From an uncultured Acetatifactor sp. (GTDB lineage Bacteria > Bacillota > Clostridia > Lachnospirales > Lachnospiraceae): DNA of 5,525 nt. Position 1 is the stretch's first letter. Each line of letters begins with the position of its first letter. The notes below the pieces were generated by a model. It saw only the letters and a list, made by a program, of their open reading frames with translations, was not told the origin of the DNA and did no database searches. This document shows, in pieces, positions 1-4,075 of this stretch. A program made the position numbers and the translations under genes. The stretch is taken from NCBI GenBank assembly GCA_948496895.1, contig CAOOJO010000210.1:1-5525 (forward strand), read 5' to 3'.

Positions 1-855
1 GACGCTGTCAGAGGGTGGCTGGAGGGCAACGGCGGCCTGTTCGCGGAGGAAAGGCTTCTGTTCCGCAGGGAGAACGGCGGCATCTGCGTCAACTATGTGG
101 AGGCCCTGAAATGCATAGAGGGGGAGCGCTTCATCGTGCTCAACGGCGACGATCTGCTGGCGCCCTATAATGTCTTCGAGATTACCGACAGACTGGACGA
201 AGCGGACATAGTGTGCACCGCCTTCCTGAAATTTACCGGATCCGGCGAGATCATAAGGACTTACGGCACCTACCTGGAGGTGGCGCTGCAGAATTTCATC
301 CGCGGAAGGACGCTGCGCCGTGCCGTGCGGCTGGGCTGTCCGGTGATGGGCACCGCCGTGTACCGGAAGGAGCTGCTGACAGAGGAAGTCCTGGAGTTCA
401 TCCTGAAATTCCGGACGGTCAACGACAGGGCCTGCTTCCAGAAGATACTGGGAGAAAATAAAGACATCCGTGTAGCCTATGTGAACCGGCCTTTCGTCCT
501 GTACCGAATCTCCGGCACATCCATATCCAACTTCAACAGCCCCACCAGGCTCCTGCACAATAAGGAGGTAGCGCGGCTGTGCAGGGTGGAGCGGGAGAGG
601 GAGAGGTCCGCGGCGTTTCGTCTCCTCCTGCTCTGGCAGGAGAAATCCGCCTCCTTCCGCACCAGCTCCAACAGATTCCTGCGGCTGTTCCGCTTCTTCT
701 CCCCCTATTTTGCCATCATGTTCTGGCTCTGGCTGCGCCACCACGGGGAACTCCGGCGGATGGAGCGGGAGCTGGTAGACTCATATTGGGAGGCATGCGG
801 CGCGCACTGCGAGAGGATGGCGGAAGAGGCCGGGAACCACGGCTCATCGGGCTGA
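1..855 (+). CDS. Family 2 glycosyltransferase, 3' part (start outside window)
   Basis: The reading frame is open from the first base and ends at TGA 853-855, giving 284 visible residues; the true start lies upstream. An in-frame GTG at 97 falls inside the conserved fold and is not credible as the start. The visible part begins late in the GT-A nucleotide-sugar domain. An Asn-Gly-Gly stretch (residues 25-27) and the helix after it lead into GERFIVLNGDD (41-51), the DxD-like metal and sugar-nucleotide site. An Asn-Asp at about 141-142 sits where family 2 enzymes usually carry the Glu-Asp catalytic region, and YRISGTSISN is the typical motif at the end of the domain. The basic C-terminal tail has one hydrophobic patch (FFSPYFAIMFWLWL) that could touch the membrane. 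The family transfers sugars to polysaccharide or glycolipid acceptors; donor and acceptor cannot be read from the sequence. The gene probably ends a surface-polysaccharide cluster lying to the left. Confidence 0.85.
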   Translation, partial: DAVRGWLEGNGGLFAEERLLFRRENGGICVNYVEALKCIEGERFIVLNGDDLLAPYNVFEITDRLDEADIVCTAFLKFTGSGEIIRTYGTYLEVALQNFIRGRTLRRAVRLGCPVMGTAVYRKELLTEEVLEFILKFRTVNDRACFQKILGENKDIRVAYVNRPFVLYRISGTSISNFNSPTRLLHNKEVARLCRVERERERSAAFRLLLLWQEKSASFRTSSNRFLRLFRFFSPYFAIMFWLWLRHHGELRRMERELVDSYWEACGAHCERMAEEAGNHGSSG

Positions 856-865
856 GAAAGCATCA

Positions 866-927
866 TTGTCCGCCTGGCCGTAAGCCGGGGCAAAAGCAGT
901 GGCTAAAGCCCGGCCGCAGTTTCCGAA
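866..927 (+). other. Structured leader segment upstream of the PilZ operon (possible degenerate riboswitch)
   Basis: This non-coding stretch can form two mutually exclusive hairpins. CCTGGC (873-878) pairs with GCCGGG (884-889) around a loop ending in GTAA. Alternatively GCCGGGGC (884-891) pairs with GCCCGGC (908-914), leaving one bulged G. Unpaired purine-rich runs GCAAAAGC (890-897) and GGCTAAAGCC (901-910) sit between them, and GCAGTTTCCGAA follows. The order of these elements resembles the 3' half of c-di-GMP-I (GEMM) riboswitches, but the conserved GGCAAACC segment expected on the 5' side is absent. A good promoter also lies downstream of it. No U-tract follows, so it is not a standard terminator for the glycosyltransferase. 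Confidence 0.25.
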
Positions 928-935
928 ATTATGTC

Positions 936-964
936 TTGTGGTGCAACGCAAAAAATGGTATACT
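936..964 (+). promoter_or_regulatory. Promoter of the PilZ-VanZ operon
   Basis: The -35 box TTGTGG (936-941) and the -10 box TATACT (959-964) are separated by 17 nt. A TG at 956-957 makes an extended -10. Transcription would start near 971, giving a 5' leader of about 48 nt before the PilZ start codon. The pair fits the sigma-A consensus well and makes the operon independent of the upstream glycosyltransferase. Confidence 0.65.
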
Positions 965-1002
965 TGACCTATAGAGCAGGTGGAGGCGATTTCACCGGAC
1001 AA

Positions 1003-1007
1003 AGGAG
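1003..1007 (+). promoter_or_regulatory. Ribosome binding site deciding the PilZ start
   Basis: AGGAG, within AAAGGAGAGG (1001-1010), lies 11 nt before ATG 1019. In-frame GTG codons at 980 and 1010 also exist. The one at 980 has no comparable site, and the one at 1010 overlaps the end of this purine run, so ATG 1019 is preferred. Confidence 0.75.
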
Positions 1008-1018
1008 AGGTGTGGCTT

Positions 1019-1351
1019 ATGGAACAGGATAGAAGAAGGACAAAAAGGACTGATCTGGAGTCCAAGCTGGTAATCAAGAGGCTGGACGGGAACAGCGGGC
1101 ATGAGGTGACCATCCATATTTCGGACGTGTCAAAGACCGGCGTAGGCTTTGACTGCACAGAGGCCCTGCAGATTGGAGAGGTGTATGAGGCCTATCTGAC
1201 CATCTGGACGAAGGAAGTGATACACGCTTTCCTGCAGATTGTGCGGATAGAGCTGAAGGGCGGCGGCTATGGCTACGGCGCTATCTTCATCGGCATGCCG
1301 GAGATGGATTCCGCCAGGATAGAGGTATACCAGACGGTACATGGCGAATAG
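1019..1351 (+). CDS. Single-domain PilZ protein, predicted c-di-GMP receptor
   Basis: The 110-residue protein consists of one PilZ domain and little else, which is the normal size for a stand-alone PilZ adaptor. Both c-di-GMP contact motifs are present: an RxxxR at residues 6-10 (within DRRRTKR) and DxSxxG at 36-41 (DVSKTG, followed by VGF). The rest alternates in short strands, as expected for the PilZ beta barrel, and no membrane segment or signal peptide is visible, so it should be cytoplasmic. PilZ adaptors of this kind bind c-di-GMP and change the activity of a partner protein. The partner is not shown by the sequence; the overlapping VanZ-like gene or the neighbouring glycosyltransferase are candidates by context only. 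ATG 1019 is chosen because a strong ribosome binding site precedes it. The last 11 nt overlap the next gene, so the two are probably translationally coupled. Confidence 0.88.
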   Translation: MEQDRRRTKRTDLESKLVIKRLDGNSGHEVTIHISDVSKTGVGFDCTEALQIGEVYEAYLTIWTKEVIHAFLQIVRIELKGGGYGYGAIFIGMPEMDSARIEVYQTVHGE

Positions 1352-1892
1352 GATGAGACGGGAGGCCCTGCGCAGATGGGCGGTGTCGAGTGTCGCCGTG
1401 GCGCTGCTGGCAGCGTTGTACAGCATCATCTTTCGGTTTTCCGCCCAGGATGCCGAGCAGTCCGGCTCTTTGAGCCAGGAAATCTCCGCCAGATGCGTGG
1501 AAATCCTGGGTGCCCTGTCCGGCGGGGACTGGAGCGAGGCCAGGATGGCCGGGCTGGCGGAGGCCTTCGAGCATCCCATCAGGAAGCTGGCCCATTTCTC
1601 GGAGTACGCGTGCATGGGGATTTTGGTGTATACGCTGCTGATTCAATGGATGAAACGTGGGAGGGGGATGTACCTGCTGACCGTGGCATGGGTGTTCCTC
1701 TCCGCGGCCTGTGATGAACTCCACCAGTATTTCGTGCCAGGACGCTGGGCCAGTCCCTGGGATGTGCTGCTGGACACCTGCGGCGGAACCTTCGGGATGC
1801 TGCTGTGCATCTGCATGGCGGCCTTGTGGCGGAGGCTCAGGGCGGGGAGAAGGATGAAAGCCCCCACGGACTGTGAGGAGAAAGGTTCCTGA
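1341..1892 (+). CDS. VanZ-like family membrane protein
   Basis: The 183-residue protein carries the full set of VanZ-like signatures: IFRFSAQ (30-36) after the first membrane helix, RKLAHFSEY (81-89), DELHQYFVPGR (125-135) and DVLLD (141-145). Four hydrophobic segments are visible at about 13-31, 89-104, 108-124 and 141-163, with an acidic extracytoplasmic loop of about 50 residues after the first. The C-terminal tail is basic. The founding member, VanZ of the vancomycin cluster, gives low-level teicoplanin resistance by an unsettled mechanism; most homologues, including this one, are not next to resistance genes and their function is unknown. ATG 1341 overlaps the PilZ gene by 11 nt and lacks a clear ribosome binding site. 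An in-frame ATG at 1353 is the alternative start. Either way, initiation probably depends on ribosomes finishing the PilZ gene. A terminator follows 23 nt after the stop codon. Confidence 0.88.
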   Translation: MANRMRREALRRWAVSSVAVALLAALYSIIFRFSAQDAEQSGSLSQEISARCVEILGALSGGDWSEARMAGLAEAFEHPIRKLAHFSEYACMGILVYTLLIQWMKRGRGMYLLTVAWVFLSAACDELHQYFVPGRWASPWDVLLDTCGGTFGMLLCICMAALWRRLRAGRRMKAPTDCEEKGS

Positions 1893-1915
1893 AAGTATAG
1901 GGAAAAGAGGCGGGA

Positions 1916-1950
1916 GAAGGCAAAAGCGGTTGGGCTTCGGCCTTCTTTTT
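1916..1950 (+). terminator. Intrinsic terminator of the PilZ-VanZ operon
   Basis: GAAGGC (1916-1921) pairs with GCCTTC (1940-1945). After a 2-nt internal loop, AAGC (1924-1927) pairs with GCTT (1934-1937) around a 6-nt loop, and TTTTT (1946-1950) follows directly. A competing GGC-TTCG-GCC mini-hairpin lies in its 3' half. The U-tract is only on the + strand, so it serves the VanZ side and not tyrA. Confidence 0.8.
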
Positions 1951-2010
1951 ATGCAAAGGCCTGTGCACAAAGCGCTATGGTACTTGAGATATGCCGCTAA
2001 GGCCGCGCGG

Positions 2011-2037
2011 CGGGCAGGGGAAGCTTTCCCCTGCTCG
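2011..2037. repeat. Strong inverted repeat between the VanZ gene and tyrA
   Basis: GCAGGGGAA (2014-2022) and TTCCCCTGC (2026-2034) form a perfect 9-bp stem with a 3-nt loop. Three more pairs, including one G-U, extend it to 12 bp. A perfect 10-bp palindrome, GCCGCGCGGC (2002-2011), abuts it. No U-tract follows on either strand. It lies 55 nt beyond the tyrA stop, so it may protect or define the tyrA mRNA 3' end. The rest of the 141-nt stretch 1951-2091 holds no credible gene; TGCAAAGG occurs twice there (1952-1959 and 2039-2046). Confidence 0.6.
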
Positions 2038-2091
2038 ACTGCAAAGGTTCGCGCAGGAAGGTATGGCATCTGGCTATCGCCGGGGAGCGGG

Positions 2092-3192
2092 TCAGGCGCG
2101 GGTGCGCGGGGCATAGCCCTCCGCGGCGAGGAGGCCCGCCGCCTCCGCCAGGGCCCCTTCCCCGTAGAATTCCAGCTTCAGCACCCCGTCTTCGGATTCC
2201 CGGTTGTGGGTGATGCCGATGTTCTTGATGCTGATGTCATGCTCCGCCAGCAGGGTGACGATGCGGGCCAGGGCCCCGGTCTTGTCGTCGATGTCCACGC
2301 TGATGCCGTAGACGGGCTTGATCGGCCCGCTGGAGGCGCTGATGAAGGAATCCCGGTAGACGCGGGCGCTCTCGAACTGCCCGTAGAGGGAATCACTCTT
2401 TTCGCCGTCTAATTGCTCACGAAATTCCGACAGGGACTGGATATAGTCCGTCAACAGCGAGGAGATGTTGGAGCCGTTGGTCAGGCAGATCTGCTGCCAC
2501 ATGGCCGCGGAGGAGGAGGCGATCCTGGTGATGTCCTTGAAGCCCCCGGCAGCCACCATCTTCATGATGCCGTCCTCGGAATCATGCTCCCGCACCAGGT
2601 TCACCAGAGACGCCGCGATGACATGGGGCAGATGGCTGATGGCCGCCGTGACATAATCATGCTTCCGGTAATCCAGCACCAGGGGGATCGCCCCCATTTT
2701 CGCCACCAGCTCCCGATAGTCCTCCAGCTTCCGCGGGGGGACAGCGGCAGTGGGGGTCAGGATATAGTAAGCGTTCTCCAGCAGGGAAGACTTGGAGCTT
2801 GCGAAGCCCACGCGCTCGCTGCCTGCCATGGGATGCCCGCCGATGAAGCGGCTCTCCAGACCTGCTTCCCGCACGGCTTCATGGATGGCGGTCTTCACGC
2901 TGCCCACGTCGGTGAGCAGACAGTCCGGCTTCATGACGGACTTCACGGCGGCCAGGTTGGCATCGTTTTTCTGCACAGGGGCGCAGAGGAACAGATAGTC
3001 GCACCCGGCAAAGCTCTCATCGATGGCGTCGGCGATCACATCGGCCACGGCCTCCTCCTTTGCCAAAAGCAGCGCCTCCCTGTTGATGTCGTAGGCGACG
3101 ATTTCCACATTCGGGACATATTTTTTCAGGGCCCTGGCGATGGATCCGCCGATCAGCCCCAGGCCGATAAAGCCGCAGGTTGTGTGAGACAT
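2092..3192 (-). CDS. tyrA: Prephenate dehydrogenase with C-terminal ACT domain
   Basis: This 366-residue cytoplasmic enzyme oxidatively decarboxylates prephenate to 4-hydroxyphenylpyruvate using NAD, the committed step to tyrosine. The N-terminal Rossmann fold shows GLGLIGGS (10-17), with Asp35 at the end of the second strand, which favours NAD over NADP. Family motifs follow in order: CAPVQ (70-74), DVGSVK (95-100), GGHPMAGSE (118-126) with the catalytic-type His120, SHLPH (186-190), and GGFKDITRIASS (216-227), whose Arg223 matches the prephenate-binding position. The all-helical dimer region runs to about 285. Residues about 295-365 form an ACT domain (GISVDIDDKTGALARI onward), usually the tyrosine feedback site. 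The length is typical for TyrA-ACT. ATG 3192 is chosen because GAGGG precedes it by 6 nt and the Rossmann fold begins directly after it. A GTG 20 codons upstream overlaps the promoter -10 box and cannot be used. The gene appears to be transcribed alone. Confidence 0.96.
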   Translation of the reverse strand: MSHTTCGFIGLGLIGGSIARALKKYVPNVEIVAYDINREALLLAKEEAVADVIADAIDESFAGCDYLFLCAPVQKNDANLAAVKSVMKPDCLLTDVGSVKTAIHEAVREAGLESRFIGGHPMAGSERVGFASSKSSLLENAYYILTPTAAVPPRKLEDYRELVAKMGAIPLVLDYRKHDYVTAAISHLPHVIAASLVNLVREHDSEDGIMKMVAAGGFKDITRIASSSAAMWQQICLTNGSNISSLLTDYIQSLSEFREQLDGEKSDSLYGQFESARVYRDSFISASSGPIKPVYGISVDIDDKTGALARIVTLLAEHDISIKNIGITHNRESEDGVLKLEFYGEGALAEAAGLLAAEGYAPRTRA

Positions 3193-3198
3193 GGCATT

Positions 3199-3203
3199 CC
3201 CTC
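3199..3203 (-). promoter_or_regulatory. Ribosome binding site of tyrA
   Basis: On the minus strand GAGGG stands 6 nt before the ATG at 3192-3190. This supports that start over the longer open frame reaching to 3252. Confidence 0.7.
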
Positions 3204-3250
3204 GTTTCTCAGTGATTCTTGGTGACGGAAGAAGAGCTCCTTCCTGTTCC

Positions 3251-3279
3251 ACTATAATAGTTTAAAGCGCGAAAGTCAA
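3251..3279 (-). promoter_or_regulatory. Promoter of tyrA
   Basis: Read on the minus strand, the -35 box TTGACT (3279-3274) and the -10 box TATAGT (3256-3251) are separated by exactly 17 nt. Each matches the sigma-A consensus at 5 of 6 positions. Transcription would begin near 3244, giving a leader of about 52 nt, too short for a T-box or a large riboswitch. A weak GGAAG/CTTCC stem lies at the start of that leader. Confidence 0.8.
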
Positions 3280-3281
3280 CA

Positions 3282-3311
3282 GGAAAATCCATTGCATCCG
3301 GGGAAATCCAT
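3282..3311. repeat. Direct repeat over the response-regulator promoter (candidate operator)
   Basis: GGAAAATCCAT (3282-3292) and GGGAAATCCAT (3301-3311) match at 10 of 11 positions with a 19-bp period, close to two helical turns. The first copy touches the -35 box; the second fills the spacer up to the extended -10. LytTR regulators typically bind paired direct repeats about two turns apart, so autoregulation is plausible. The sequence does not resemble the AgrA-type consensus as remembered. Confidence 0.45.
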
Positions 3312-3319
3312 GCTATAAT
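3292..3319 (+). promoter_or_regulatory. Promoter of the LytTR response-regulator gene
   Basis: A perfect -10 box TATAAT (3314-3319) with an extended TG (3311-3312) is preceded, after a 16-nt spacer, by a weak -35 box TTGCAT (3292-3297, three matches). The start site would be near 3326, about 21 nt before the ATG. A weak -35 with a strong extended -10 is compatible with activator control. Confidence 0.7.
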
Positions 3320-3336
3320 TGGTAAAAACAGGAACT

Positions 3337-3341
3337 GGGGG
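3337..3341 (+). promoter_or_regulatory. Ribosome binding site of the response-regulator gene
   Basis: GGGGG lies 5 nt before ATG 3347. AGGA at 3330-3333 is an alternative core but is rather far from the start, at 13 nt. Confidence 0.5.
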
Positions 3342-3346
3342 CACGC

Positions 3347-4075
3347 ATGACGCTGGAAGATCCGAATGCACAACTACATATCGCCGTCTGTGACGATGAA
3401 CAGGCGGATCTCCGACAGACCATGAAGCTGACTGGTGAACTCATGAGAGAGGAGGGGATCTCTTGCGCCGTCTCCGGATACGAGAGCGGGAGCGCTCTGC
3501 TAAAAGCCATCCAGGGCGGTACGCGATTCCATATCTTTCTGCTGGACGTGATGATGGAGGGGCTGGACGGGATGGAGCTTGCCGCCGTTCTGCGGGGGCT
3601 GGGGGACAGTACCGCCATTGTCTTCATCTCCTCCAACCGGGAGATGGCCCTGCGGGGCTACGAGGTCTGCGCCGCCCGCTATCTGGCGAAGCCCGTGGAA
3701 GGGCCGCGGCTGCGGGAGGCGCTGCTGTACTGCTACAGGACCTTCTGTGAGAAAAAAGAAATCCTGCTGCCCACCGGCAAGGGGCAGCGCAGGATTCCTT
3801 TCTCCGATATCCTCTATGCGGAGGCCATGGGGCGGGGGACGAGGCTTGTGCTGAGGGACGGGCCGGAGGACATCAGCCTGAAATTCTCCGACCTGTCGGC
3901 GCTGCTGCCGGAACGTCAGTTCGCTCTCTGCCACCGCTCCTACCTGGTGAATCTGGATTATGCGGGCTATATCCGCAGCCGGGAGCTGGAGCTGACCACC
4001 GGGGAGATCCTGCCGGTCAGCAAGTATCGGCTGGACGGCTTGCGGAAGCGGCTGGTAGACTATCTGAGCGGCTGA
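3347..4075 (+). CDS. LytTR-family two-component response regulator (AgrA/LytR type)
   Basis: The 242-residue protein has the usual length and two-domain plan of this family. The receiver domain (about 10-130) shows the acidic pair Asp16-Asp17, the phospho-acceptor Asp67 within FLLDVMM, Ser95 in the switch position and Lys115 in the LAKP motif, so all key receiver residues are intact. After a short linker, residues about 137-240 form a LytTR DNA-binding domain, with ILYAEAMGRGTRLVL, the FALCHRSYLVNLDYAGYI segment and LPVSKYRLDGLRKRL. Such proteins bind paired direct repeats near target promoters once phosphorylated by a GHKL-type kinase. The convergent kinase gene next to it is the likely partner, and the 3' ends overlap by 16 bp. 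It has its own promoter, divergent from tyrA, with a direct repeat over it that suggests self-regulation. The targets cannot be deduced from this window. Confidence 0.93.
   Translation: MTLEDPNAQLHIAVCDDEQADLRQTMKLTGELMREEGISCAVSGYESGSALLKAIQGGTRFHIFLLDVMMEGLDGMELAAVLRGLGDSTAIVFISSNREMALRGYEVCAARYLAKPVEGPRLREALLYCYRTFCEKKEILLPTGKGQRRIPFSDILYAEAMGRGTRLVLRDGPEDISLKFSDLSALLPERQFALCHRSYLVNLDYAGYIRSRELELTTGEILPVSKYRLDGLRKRLVDYLSG

Noticed and set aside
980..1018. Upstream GTG 980 as the PilZ start
   Set aside because: It lies only about 9 nt after the predicted transcription start and has no good ribosome site; ATG 1019 has a strong one and begins just before the RxxxR motif.
1341..1892. VanZ-like gene as part of a glycopeptide resistance cluster
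   Set aside because: No ligase, dehydrogenase or dipeptidase genes of the VanHAX type are nearby; most VanZ-like proteins are unrelated to resistance.
1287..2114. Long open frame (275 codons) on the - strand
   Set aside because: It is antisense to the VanZ-like gene, crosses the terminator and the structured gap, and is rich in Pro, His and Arg as shadows of GC-rich genes are.
1873..2412. Open frame (179 codons) on the + strand spanning the terminator and the end of tyrA
   Set aside because: It runs through an intrinsic terminator and becomes antisense to tyrA; no domain and no promoter.
2413..3225. Long open frame (270 codons) on the + strand
   Set aside because: It lies entirely antisense to tyrA, whose motifs are unmistakable; its composition is that of a high-GC shadow and it has no ribosome site or family motif.
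3193..3252. Longer N-terminus for tyrA beginning at GTG 3252
   Set aside because: The codon overlaps the tyrA -10 box, so it would not be transcribed; the 20 extra residues do not belong to the fold, and ATG 3192 has a well-placed ribosome site.
3253..3258. TATAAT on the + strand as a second promoter towards the response regulator
   Set aside because: No -35-like box stands about 17 nt upstream and there is no extended TG; it is the partial mirror of the tyrA -10 box.
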